The position numbers were made by a program, and so were the translations under genes. DNA of 64,000 bases from an uncultured Pseudomonadota bacterium (GTDB lineage: Bacteria; Pseudomonadota; Alphaproteobacteria; RF32; CAG-239). The stretch spans positions 51,440 to 115,439 of the forward strand of contig CABUUO010000005.1 of NCBI GenBank assembly GCA_902494875.1. The letters run 5' to 3'. This document shows, in pieces, positions 49,754 through 56,921 of the stretch (the stretch's first letter is position 1; each line of letters starts with the position of its first letter). Below the pieces are notes generated by a model that was not told where the DNA came from, ran no database searches, and was given only the letters and a program-made list of their open reading frames with translations.

Positions 49754-49793
49754 GGGAAAATAGAAATATTTTCCCTGTTTTTTTATTTTAATA
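49754..49793 (+). terminator. Intrinsic terminator of the ROK gene
   Basis: GGGAAAATA-GAAA-TATTTTCCC is followed by TGTTTTTTTATTTT. Confidence 0.92.
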
Positions 49794-49794
49794 C

Positions 49795-49824
49795 TTGACT
49801 CTTTTAATATATATTATTTATTAT
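49795..49824 (+). promoter_or_regulatory. Sigma-70 promoter of the thiol/ArsR operon
   Basis: TTGACT (49795-49800), an 18-base AT spacer and TATTAT (49819-49824) match the consensus well. The next ATG in frame is at 49862 with GGAG upstream. Confidence 0.6.
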
Positions 49825-49861
49825 ATGTATTGTAATTGAGATGTATTATGGAGTCTATGTA

Positions 49862-50362
49862 ATGAAAATGCTTTTATGTCTGTTATCGGTTCTGCTTTTG
49901 CCGGCCAAAGCTTTGGCTAATCCGGCCTGCGTGGTGTGCACCGTTGCCATCGGAGCTTCTCTGGAACTGGCGCGGAAGCTTGGCATCAGCGACAATATCG
50001 TAGGTTTGTGGGCCGGAGCGATGACAGCGCTGCTCGGATATTGGGCGATTTTGTGGTTCGACCGGAAAAACTGGCACTTTGCGGGCCGAGATTTCTGGCT
50101 GATGTTTTTGTCAATAGGAATGATCGGTTTCGTTTATTTCGGTCAGCTGGTTTATACGCCCCGGGTAATCGGTTTTCTGTATATTGACGCGTTTCTGCTT
50201 TCGGCACTGACGGGGGCAGCGGTTTATATCCTTATGGAGAAGCTGTATGCGCAAATGAAAGCCAAAAACGGCGGTCATGCACACTTTCCGTTTGAAAAGG
50301 TGGTGCTGCCGGTAGCTGCATTGTTCATTTGCAGCGTGATTATGAACTTTTATCAAATTTGA
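49862..50362 (+). CDS. Membrane protein with exported CxxC motif
   Basis: The 166-residue protein has a cleavable-type signal ending KALA-NP and right after it PACVVCTVAIGA, a CxxC pair on the periplasmic side. Four hydrophobic helices follow (about residues 27-65, 83-100, 107-130 and 145-163) with a His/Gly-rich loop (KNGGHAHFPFEK) between the last two. I do not recognise a named family. Its association with a thioredoxin-like lipoprotein two genes down suggests a role in envelope thiol chemistry. First gene of a four-gene operon. Confidence 0.72.
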   Translation: MKMLLCLLSVLLLPAKALANPACVVCTVAIGASLELARKLGISDNIVGLWAGAMTALLGYWAILWFDRKNWHFAGRDFWLMFLSIGMIGFVYFGQLVYTPRVIGFLYIDAFLLSALTGAAVYILMEKLYAQMKAKNGGHAHFPFEKVVLPVAALFICSVIMNFYQI

Positions 50363-50379
50363 CGATGAGGAGATTTAAA

Positions 50380-50955
50380 ATGAAAAAAATAGAAAACGTA
50401 AAAGAGTTTGTCGAGCGCATTGACAGTACCAAAAAAGTCAATCCGAAGGATTTGTCTTCGGATCAGGATCTGACCATTGCGATTATGAATCTGATTTCGA
50501 TTGAAGAACATCTGGTTTTTTCCGGTGCCAAAACCGGAAAGACGGCTTTTTATGATTTGATTAAGGATATCCGCGAAATGCGCAAGACACTGATGCAAAA
50601 GGTGATTCCTGCTTATGAAGGGGAGGTATGGTGCATATCCAAACATTTGCTGGCTTCTTCTATGCGTCTGATGGAAGTCGGAACCAAGCAGCAGAGTCTG
50701 GGGCACACGGAAGAGGCCTACAGGCTGTTTAACCAAGCCTATGAGCTGTATTGCCTGTTCTGGGGGCTGAATATGAATATGCTGAATGTGAACGACGTTA
50801 AATGGATTGAGGATAAGTCTAAAGATATGCGAGAACTTTCGGAAAAAATTGATAAATATAATAAAGAGGCCGGAGAACGGACGGAAGATAAAGGCGGCGC
50901 GCTGGCCAAAATGAAAGCCTTTGTCCGTAAGGCGGTTGATTGCTGCATAGAATAG
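50380..50955 (+). CDS. Hypothetical helical protein in the thiol/ArsR operon
   Basis: The 191-residue product starts at an ATG preceded by GAGGAG. It is all-helical, with blocks NVKEFVERIDSTKKV, TIAIMNLISIEEHLVFSGAKTGK and EEAYRLFNQAYELYCLFWGLN, and a terminal Cys pair (AVDCCIE). There is no signal peptide or membrane segment. Unknown family. Gaps of 17 and 12 bases to its neighbours show operon membership. Confidence 0.72.
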   Translation: MKKIENVKEFVERIDSTKKVNPKDLSSDQDLTIAIMNLISIEEHLVFSGAKTGKTAFYDLIKDIREMRKTLMQKVIPAYEGEVWCISKHLLASSMRLMEVGTKQQSLGHTEEAYRLFNQAYELYCLFWGLNMNMLNVNDVKWIEDKSKDMRELSEKIDKYNKEAGERTEDKGGALAKMKAFVRKAVDCCIE

Positions 50956-50967
50956 GAAAGGGACAAG

Positions 50968-51333
50968 ATGAAAAAGTTTTTTTACATAATGGCTGCCGTA
51001 TTGCTGTTTACGGCCGGATGCGAGAAAAATGCACAGGCGGAAAACGAAATTGCCGCGGATAAATTATATTTCTTTTATTCGGACGGATGCCCGCACTGCC
51101 ATCATGCCATGGATTATATCAACGCCAAATATAAAAATAAGAAACTGAATATGGAGAAGGTTGACGTGGCAACGCCGGAAGGGTATTTGCTGCTGTTCAA
51201 ATGCGCGGAAAAATTTAATCTCGGACGCAGCATCGGAACGCCGCTGTTTTGCATGGGGGACAATTATCTGATGGGATGGTCTTCCGAATATGAGAGCAAG
51301 TTTGACGCTTATGCCAAACCGTTTTTGAAATAA
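50968..51333 (+). CDS. Thioredoxin-fold lipoprotein with CPHC motif
   Basis: The 121-residue protein has a lipobox FTAGC (Cys 18). A thioredoxin-like domain follows: strand KLYFFYSDG, the active site CPHC (Cys 41 and Cys 44), KVDVATPEGYLLLF and the cis-Pro loop GTPLFCMGDNYLMGW. CPHC is the DsbA-type active site, so it probably catalyses disulfide exchange at the membrane surface in the periplasm. An extra Cys lies next to the cis-Pro. The upstream CxxC membrane protein is a candidate redox partner. Confidence 0.85.
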   Translation: MKKFFYIMAAVLLFTAGCEKNAQAENEIAADKLYFFYSDGCPHCHHAMDYINAKYKNKKLNMEKVDVATPEGYLLLFKCAEKFNLGRSIGTPLFCMGDNYLMGWSSEYESKFDAYAKPFLK

Positions 51334-51346
51334 ACGGCAGAGAGAA

Positions 51347-51994
51347 ATGATGCCGGTTCAGCTTCCCGCAGAAATAATGAAACGCGCCGCCAGAGGAATA
51401 AGCTATATTGCGCATCCTCTGCGGCTGCGGATTTTGGAATATATCGACGTCAACGGCGCATCTTCCGTTTCGGCGATTGCCAAAGGTGTTAACGAGGAGC
51501 AGATGATCGTGTCGCAGAGCCTGAAAAAACTGCGCGATGCCCATCTGGTACAGACTGAACGGCGGGGAATTTTTATTTATTATAAAATCTGCGAGGAATA
51601 TCCGGCCAGTATTTTGGTGTGCATTCGCAAGCTCTTTGGGTATATGACCGACAGTTTTTATTTTTTGGCGGATGGCTATAAGGCGGTTTTGCCGAGGGAC
51701 TATACCAAGATGGTGGCAAACCAGATCAAGTTGTTTGCCAATTATGACAAGATGAGGATTTTGGAATATCTAACCCTGAACGGAGAAAGCAATGTATCCG
51801 AAATTGTTCGCGGAGTGGAAAGCGAACAGTTGAAGGTGTCCCAGTATCTGAAACGTTTGAAGGACGACGGTTTCGTTACCTGTCGCAGGGACGGGCGTTT
51901 TATTATTTATGATATTACGCCGGGGGTGCACAAAACAGCGATTCAGTGTATTCATAAACGTTATGAAGCGCTGGAGAACAAAGACGATTTTTAG
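51347..51994 (+). CDS. Tandem ArsR-type winged-helix regulator
   Basis: The 215-residue protein contains two ArsR-family DNA-binding domains in one chain. The first (about residues 15-85, RILEYIDVNGASSVSAIAKG, IVSQSLKKLRDAHLV) and the second (about residues 130-200, RILEYLTLNGESNVSEIVRG, KVSQYLKRLKDDGFV) are obvious internal repeats. Normal ArsR proteins are about 100-residue homodimers, so this is a covalent dimer with asymmetric halves. Possible ligand cysteines are few (CRRDG, ICEEY), and the typical metal-site CxC is not seen. As last gene of the operon it probably regulates the operon itself. Confidence 0.85.
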   Translation: MMPVQLPAEIMKRAARGISYIAHPLRLRILEYIDVNGASSVSAIAKGVNEEQMIVSQSLKKLRDAHLVQTERRGIFIYYKICEEYPASILVCIRKLFGYMTDSFYFLADGYKAVLPRDYTKMVANQIKLFANYDKMRILEYLTLNGESNVSEIVRGVESEQLKVSQYLKRLKDDGFVTCRRDGRFIIYDITPGVHKTAIQCIHKRYEALENKDDF

Positions 51995-52053
51995 GAAAAA
52001 CGGCATCCGGGGAGGAGACGGTCAAAGTTTTTGGATAATTTCAAAAATAGTTG

Positions 52054-52082
52054 TTGACAAAGTAAAACGGAAATATTATTAA
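52054..52082 (+). promoter_or_regulatory. Sigma-70 promoter of the tRNA
   Basis: TTGACA (52054-52059), a 17-base spacer and TATTAA (52077-52082) place the start about 10 bases before the tRNA 5' end. Confidence 0.75.
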
Positions 52083-52098
52083 ATATCTGAATTTTGAT

Positions 52099-52174
52099 GG
52101 CGGGTTAGCTCAGTCGGTAGAGCGGAGGAATCATAATCCTTGTGTCGTGGGTTCGAATCCCTCACCCGCTACCA
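52099..52174 (+). tRNA. tRNA with CAT anticodon, probably elongator tRNA-Met
   Basis: The 76-base cloverleaf includes CCA. The acceptor stem GGCGGGT pairs with ACCCGCT (G1-T72 wobble). The D-arm is AGCTCAGTCGGTAGAGC. The anticodon arm GAGGA-ATCATAA-TCCTT carries CAT. The T-arm loop is TTCGAAT. The acceptor lacks the C4/C5 pairs of Ile2 and the initiator C1-A72 mismatch, so elongator Met is favoured. A T50-T64 mismatch is present in the T-stem, as in the tRNA at 10124. Confidence 0.88.
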
Positions 52175-52177
52175 GTT

Positions 52178-52209
52178 AAGGTCTCAGGTTTTCCTGAGAC
52201 CTTTTTTTA
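52178..52209 (+). terminator. Intrinsic terminator of the tRNA
   Basis: AAGGTCTCAGG-TTTT-CCTGAGACCTT is followed by five further T. Confidence 0.93.
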
Positions 52210-52244
52210 TGTGTCGGGCCGTATTTTGAGAATTGGCTGGTTAT

Positions 52245-52283
52245 GAAAAAAGCTTCCGAACCGAAGGGTACGGAAGCTTTGAT
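52245..52283 (-). terminator. Intrinsic terminator, minus strand
   Basis: GCTTCCG pairs with CGGAAGC around a 12-base loop. The A-run at 52245-52251 becomes the T-run on the minus strand, terminating the lipoprotein gene at 52300. Confidence 0.75.
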
Positions 52284-52299
52284 TGTTTCAGCGGAGAGC

Positions 52300-52806
52300 T
52301 TATTTGCGATATTTAATTTCTCCGGCCGGCGGATTGCGGTATGAATTGGGCTTGACCTTGGTACCGTTGTACTTGGGGTCGCCATAGAAGACAAATTCAT
52401 GGAACTTGCCTTTCTTGGTTTGGCCTTGGAGCCATACCGTGTGGTCCTGATCGATCACGACGCGGAATTTTCCGGCCTGATTTTTCCACAGTCCGAACTC
52501 AGCGGGAATCGTGTAAGTATACGAATCGCCGTTGGCGTAGGTATACTTGACGGTGATGGGCTGAGCATACGGTTTCTTCTGGTCATAGCTGACGGTGACA
52601 CCGGTTGCCGGAGCATCCATGGGTGCGTTGCGGTAGTCGTACTTTTGGGCGGTTGACAGGTCGACAGCAGACGACTTGTGCACCGGTTGGTAGACTTCCT
52701 GCACGGGCGTTTCGGGAACGGGCGTTTCCTCAGTTTTGTCGTTGTTGCACGAAGCAAACAGTCCTGCCACGATGAACATGGGAAGGATTACAGCAATTTT
52801 TTTCAT
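52300..52806 (-). CDS. Putative lipoprotein
   Basis: The 168-residue protein starts at the ATG at 52806 and has a lipobox-like LFASC (Cys 20) followed by a Glu/Pro/Val linker. The mature part looks beta-rich (ITVKYTYANGDSYTYTIPAEFGLWKNQAGKFRVVIDQDHTVWLQG). The ending NSYRNPPAGEIKYRK is polar. It should sit in the envelope. Function is unknown. The leader reads AAATTTTTTACATT before ATG with no Shine-Dalgarno sequence, close to that of the gene at 19799. Confidence 0.75.
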   Translation of the reverse strand: MKKIAVILPMFIVAGLFASCNNDKTEETPVPETPVQEVYQPVHKSSAVDLSTAQKYDYRNAPMDAPATGVTVSYDQKKPYAQPITVKYTYANGDSYTYTIPAEFGLWKNQAGKFRVVIDQDHTVWLQGQTKKGKFHEFVFYGDPKYNGTKVKPNSYRNPPAGEIKYRK

Positions 52807-53006
52807 AATGTAAAAAATTTGAGGTGAATAATAATTATATAAACCAGTATAATTACTGATCTTTTTTGCTGAATTAATGCTTAGTGATAATGGTATTTGT
52901 GTTATAAAAACGTTTATCATCTTGGAAAAATTTTGTCAATATTTTTTGAGGAAAATCGTATCGGAACTTTCATCTTTATATTGCAAATTTTCGTTGGCGT
53001 ATGCTC

Positions 53007-53035
53007 TTGACAAATTAGGAAAATTATCCTATACA
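53007..53035 (+). promoter_or_regulatory. Sigma-70 promoter of candidate small RNA
   Basis: TTGACA (53007-53012), a 17-base spacer and TATACA (53030-53035) form one of the best promoters in the window. Confidence 0.7.
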
Positions 53036-53041
53036 TTAAAA

Positions 53042-53106
53042 TGTCACTTGGGTGTCGTGTATCCCGAGCAGATAAAAGCCCCGGAAGGTTCCGGGGCTTT
53101 TTATTT
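53042..53106 (+). ncRNA. Candidate small RNA or terminated leader
   Basis: From a start near 53042 the predicted transcript of about 65 bases folds into CTTGGG-(10)-CCCGAG (53047-53068). It then ends in a strong terminator, AAAAGCCCCGGAA-GG-TTCCGGGGCTTTT plus T-run (53076-53106). No ORF of note is inside. It is either an independent small RNA or a leader that terminates before the tail-fibre-like gene at 53162. Confidence 0.5.
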
Positions 53107-53161
53107 TTAAATTGCAACAGGCGGCAGAGGTTTTCTGTCGCTTTTTTTTGTGAGGTTTTTT

Positions 53162-54253
53162 ATGTCAGAGAAAAGTAAAAACAGCAGCAAACCGGTGGTA
53201 AAATTTGTTGCCGACGGTATTGTCAAAGAGTTTTTCTATAACTTTGTAACTTTCGGTGCCGAAGATATTGACGTCTATATCGGGGAAGAACTGCTTACAG
53301 CAAATTACAGCGTGGCAGCCAACGAGGAGGGGGCGGGCGGAAAGGTGATTTTTGCCGAGCCGCCGGCCGAGGGTAAAGTTATTACGATTATCCGCAATCT
53401 GGAAATCAAACGCACTTCTGATTTTCAGGAAAGCGGAGCCTTTCGGGCGAAAGTGATTAACCACGAACTGGATTATCAGGTGGCCACCCTTCAGCAACTG
53501 GATGAAAAAATCGGCCGGACGGTTATTTTTCCGCCTTATGCTTCCGGCGATACGGATGCCAATCTGCCGCTGCCGGACGCCGGCAAAGCCATTGTCTGGA
53601 ATGAAGACGGCACCAGGCTGATTAATTCCGACATTGCAATCAACACGTCGTTTGTTGACATCAATACGGCGGTGGCCGATGCACGGCAGAGTGCGGACAG
53701 TTCCCAATCAGAGGCGGAAAAATCTCGGATTTGCGCTGAGGCGTCGGAAAACAGTTCGGAAATTTCGCGCCGCTGGGCCGTCGGGACGAAGGAAGAATGT
53801 GGCGACGGTTCTGCCAAATTCTGGGCGCAGGACGCGCTGAACAGCGCTGCGCAGTATAATGTACCGCTGGTGACGCTGAACAGTTCCGAACTGGCAGATA
53901 ATACAATTATTCCCGATTGGGAGGACAATAAGGATTATTATGTTTCGATGGACAGCGATTTGCGCTTTTTGTTTGTGATGCAGGAAGATGACGACGGAAA
54001 TCCGCTGCCGCCGGATGTCAGGACCAAGAGTTTTGTGAAGCGTTTTGTAATTGTAACCGGGGCCGAGGTCAATACGCTGACTTTTGAATATACGGACGCG
54101 ACTTATCTGATGATGAACAATACCGTTCCGGCAATGACGGCCAATTCTACCTATTTGTGCGTCATGAGTCTGATTCCGGAACCCGATCCGGATCCGGAAC
54201 TTCCTTTTTATTATAATGTTTTGGTCTCCATGGCCAAATATGTCGAAGGTTAG
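53162..54253 (+). CDS. Phage tail-fibre-like protein
   Basis: The 363-residue protein begins with a domain resembling the N-terminal virion-attachment domain of T7-type tail fibres: KFVADGIVKEFFYNFVTF, VDVYIGEE-like strand, TANYSV, and VITIIRNLEIKRTSDFQESGAFRAKVINHELDYQVATLQQLDEKIGR, with the charged coiled segment that follows (to about residue 120). A short helical Ala/Ser/Glu stretch (ADARQSADSSQSEAEKS, about residues 175-200) and a beta-rich C-terminus follow. GAGG precedes the ATG at 53162. No other phage structural, lysis or integration genes are nearby, so it is an orphan cassette. Confidence 0.75.
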   Translation: MSEKSKNSSKPVVKFVADGIVKEFFYNFVTFGAEDIDVYIGEELLTANYSVAANEEGAGGKVIFAEPPAEGKVITIIRNLEIKRTSDFQESGAFRAKVINHELDYQVATLQQLDEKIGRTVIFPPYASGDTDANLPLPDAGKAIVWNEDGTRLINSDIAINTSFVDINTAVADARQSADSSQSEAEKSRICAEASENSSEISRRWAVGTKEECGDGSAKFWAQDALNSAAQYNVPLVTLNSSELADNTIIPDWEDNKDYYVSMDSDLRFLFVMQEDDDGNPLPPDVRTKSFVKRFVIVTGAEVNTLTFEYTDATYLMMNNTVPAMTANSTYLCVMSLIPEPDPDPELPFYYNVLVSMAKYVEG

Positions 54254-54262
54254 GGGGGGAAC

Positions 54263-54874
54263 ATGTTTGTCAGAGACAGCGTATGGGAGCTGCATAACCT
54301 GCATTGGGGAAATCCGATAGAACCGGGAACGGTGATTTTTAACAATACGGAAAACGGAGCAAGCGGAACCTTGATGATTGAGGTTGACGGCTGGTATTAT
54401 GTAAAAATTGCGGGCGGCGGTGCAAGTTCGCACCGGGCCAAGCATGACGACGCGGCGTCGGGCAGCGGCGGCGCCGGCTTTATCGGCGAGGTTTTGCTTA
54501 CGCATGGCAAATGGGAGTGGCAGGTCGGCGCCAAAGGCGTGGTTAACATGATGGCGGCGGGAACGGCGAGCCATTTGCTTAAATATCGGGTACAGAATGC
54601 CGGTATTATTGCCAATCCGGGTGTCGGCGCGGGACATTATCCGGCTCCGGGACCGGCCGGCGGCATTTTGGAAATCAAGAATCTTACAACCAGAAACGTG
54701 GTTGTGGCTTCAAACGGCAACAACGGTTATGCAGCCGGTTACGGCGAATGGCAGCCAAACGAGGCGCAGTCTGTGTTTAAGCCGTTTACCGGCGAGGATT
54801 GGGGAAAAGGCGGATCAAGCTCAAACGATACGGCCCGTCAGGGAATTTTGTACATTGAATTCAGAGGAGTATAG
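54263..54874 (+). CDS. Glycine-rich tail-fibre/tip-like protein
   Basis: The 203-residue protein has a start DSVWELHNLHWGNPIEPGTVIF, then glycine-rich runs (AGGGASSHRAKHDDAASGSGGAGFIGEV, PGVGAGHYPAPGPAGG) of the kind found in receptor-binding tips of phage tails. The end GILYIEFRGV is a beta strand. GGGGGGAAC precedes the ATG and the gap to the previous gene is nine bases. Inferred to be the distal or receptor-binding component of the same cassette. Confidence 0.65.
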   Translation: MFVRDSVWELHNLHWGNPIEPGTVIFNNTENGASGTLMIEVDGWYYVKIAGGGASSHRAKHDDAASGSGGAGFIGEVLLTHGKWEWQVGAKGVVNMMAAGTASHLLKYRVQNAGIIANPGVGAGHYPAPGPAGGILEIKNLTTRNVVVASNGNNGYAAGYGEWQPNEAQSVFKPFTGEDWGKGGSSSNDTARQGILYIEFRGV

Positions 54875-54876
54875 AA

Positions 54877-55350
54877 ATGAAAACTTATGCCAGACTTAAC
54901 AACGGAACCATCGAGTTTGCCCCGGCAATCATGCGCAGGGACAAAAAGACCATTATCGGCTATAATCTGGAAAAAAATGAAGAAATGCTTTTAACCGACG
55001 GTTATAAGATATTGGCAGACTGCGAAAAAAACAATGACGGTAGAGCGTATGATCTGAGCTGGAGCGAAGACGACACCTATATTTATAAAAAGTGGGTTCC
55101 GCATGTTTACGGCGATGCGGAGCTGGAGAGCATCCGCAACCGTTTGTACGGCGAAATTTCCGATAAAATTCTGGCCAAGGTTCAGCGCGGCGCCGCCGAA
55201 CCTGAGGAATATATCCGGGCGGTCGCGCAGATTAAACATGAACACAGATATTCCGGCGAGAGCGCCAGAACTTACAATGATTTTTTCAACGAGGCGGCGC
55301 GGATGTGGAACGAGGTTAACGCCGGCAGACCGGTAAGCCTGAGAGAATGA
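54877..55350 (+). CDS. Small protein of the tail-fibre cassette (assembly-protein-like)
   Basis: The 157-residue protein starts KTYARLNNGTIEFAPAIMRRDKKTIIGYNLEKN, has a YIYKKWVPHVYGD block in the middle and ends in a helical region. Its location directly after two fibre-like genes and its size suit a tail-fibre assembly or adaptor protein. There is no strong family signature. GGAG lies before the ATG. Third and last gene of the cassette. Confidence 0.6.
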   Translation: MKTYARLNNGTIEFAPAIMRRDKKTIIGYNLEKNEEMLLTDGYKILADCEKNNDGRAYDLSWSEDDTYIYKKWVPHVYGDAELESIRNRLYGEISDKILAKVQRGAAEPEEYIRAVAQIKHEHRYSGESARTYNDFFNEAARMWNEVNAGRPVSLRE

Positions 55351-55391
55351 AATACGGAGCCGGATATCTGTTGACGATGTGCGGCTCTTGT

Positions 55392-55420
55392 TTGACAAAG
55401 TTAAACCCGTGTATTAGAAA
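55392..55420 (+). promoter_or_regulatory. Candidate promoter of the lipid-modification operon
   Basis: TTGACA (55392-55397), a 17-base spacer and TAGAAA (55415-55420), 35 bases before the GT39 start. Confidence 0.5.
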
Positions 55421-55454
55421 TAAATTATTGTGTATTTGATTTTCAGGTGTTTTT

Positions 55455-56921
55455 ATGAATATGAAAAATTTATTTAAAAACAATTTTATTACTTTTTTGA
55501 TTGTTCATTTTCTGGTTTGGTGCGGTATCCCGCAGCTGCGCCCGAGCCTGCCGATGGACAGTATCGAAGCGATTATGTGGGGAAGATACTGCGACTGGGG
55601 AACCAATAAGCACCCGCCGCTCTCGGGTTTCCCGGCCGCGTGGTTTTATGACTGGTTCGGCAGCGCCGGAATCTATATTCTGAGCCAGGTCTGCGTTTTG
55701 TTTGGATTTATTTATATCTACAAACTGGCCAAATGTTTTCTGGAAGAAAAGAAAGCAGTGTTGGCGGTGATGGTGTTGGAAGGCGTGATTTATTACGGTT
55801 TCAGTTCCATGGAGTATAACGTCAATGTTTTGTCGCTGGCGTTGTGGCCGGCAACCGCCTATTATTTCTATCTGGCAGTGCGGGACGGAAAATGGCCGCA
55901 TTGGGCATTGACCGGTCTGTTTGCCGGTCTTAACGTTATGAACAAGTATGTCGGCGGCGTGCTGTTGTTGTGTATGGCCGCATATATGCTGTTTACCTCT
56001 CAGGGACGGGCAAAGTTCAAAACTTTCGGGCCTTATCTGACCTTTGCGGTTTTTCTGGCAATCATCGCGCCGCATCTGGTCTGGCTTTATAAACACGATT
56101 TTTATGTTATCGGCTATTTTGCCGGTCGCGCCGCGCATGAGGCTTCAGAGAGCATATGGCGGGAAGTTGCGGAGCATTTTTATTTTCCGCTTAAGTTTCT
56201 GCTGGCTCAGGCGCTGTTTATGCTGTTGGCTTTGGCGGTTTATTTTCTGACTTACAGAAAAGCGGAAAAAGAGATGTCAGAACTTAACGCGGCACAGTTT
56301 CAGTTTTTGAAGTTTATGGGAATACTGCCGGTTTTGGTTTTTGCCGCGGTTTCTTTCATCTTCGGCCTGAAGATGAAAAGCATGTGGGGGTTTCCGGTGA
56401 TGTATATGCTGGGTATTCTGCTGTTTGTTTATTATCCGTTTCGGCTTACCGATCGTCTGTATAAAAAGGCGGTTAAGTCGGTTTATGTCGTGATGGCGCT
56501 GTTGGCGGTTGCCGCGACGGCGATAATCGTTTTTGACCGCAGCGAGAAAATCAATTTTCCCGGAGCGGCGTTTGCCGAAAAAATGAGCGAAATTTGGATG
56601 AAGCACACCGGCAGCGATTTGGCTTATGCCGGCGGCGAAATCTGGTATGTATCCAATGTGGCGCTCTACGGAGAAAGCAATCCCAAACCGGTGGCGGAAA
56701 TGAAGCCCGAGCACAACCCGTGGCTTTCGGCACAGGATATTATGCAGAAAGGCGCATTGGTCATTTTTCCGGACAAAGGCCGGATTTTGGAACTGCGAAA
56801 AATATATAAAAATATGAGCTTGCCGTACGAATATAAACTTGAAATTAAAAACAAGGCAGGTAAGGTAAAGAAAAAAACAATCTATTACGGTTTTTTGAAA
56901 CCGGAGGTGAAAAATGACTAA
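55455..56921 (+). CDS. GT39-type membrane glycosyltransferase (ArnT/FlmK-like)
   Basis: The 488-residue inner-membrane protein has about ten or more hydrophobic helices and the PMT/ArnT-type first periplasmic loop MDSIEAIMWGRYCDWGTNKHPPLSGFPAAWFYDWFG, containing the acidic catalytic candidate and the HPPL motif. A globular C-terminal part begins near residue 375. Such enzymes transfer a sugar from an undecaprenyl-phosphate carrier to lipid A or protein in the periplasm. It is the first gene of a four-gene operon and overlaps the GT2 gene by eight bases. By neighbours it is the candidate final transferase of the amino-sugar pathway. Confidence 0.88.
   Translation: MNMKNLFKNNFITFLIVHFLVWCGIPQLRPSLPMDSIEAIMWGRYCDWGTNKHPPLSGFPAAWFYDWFGSAGIYILSQVCVLFGFIYIYKLAKCFLEEKKAVLAVMVLEGVIYYGFSSMEYNVNVLSLALWPATAYYFYLAVRDGKWPHWALTGLFAGLNVMNKYVGGVLLLCMAAYMLFTSQGRAKFKTFGPYLTFAVFLAIIAPHLVWLYKHDFYVIGYFAGRAAHEASESIWREVAEHFYFPLKFLLAQALFMLLALAVYFLTYRKAEKEMSELNAAQFQFLKFMGILPVLVFAAVSFIFGLKMKSMWGFPVMYMLGILLFVYYPFRLTDRLYKKAVKSVYVVMALLAVAATAIIVFDRSEKINFPGAAFAEKMSEIWMKHTGSDLAYAGGEIWYVSNVALYGESNPKPVAEMKPEHNPWLSAQDIMQKGALVIFPDKGRILELRKIYKNMSLPYEYKLEIKNKAGKVKKKTIYYGFLKPEVKND

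Larger units (their letters stand above)
52807..53161. other. Gap holding a candidate small RNA
   Basis: The 355-base region between the lipoprotein and the tail-fibre-like gene is AT-rich. Its only supported contents are the promoter and short transcript at 53007-53106 listed separately. No credible ORF is present. Confidence 0.6.
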
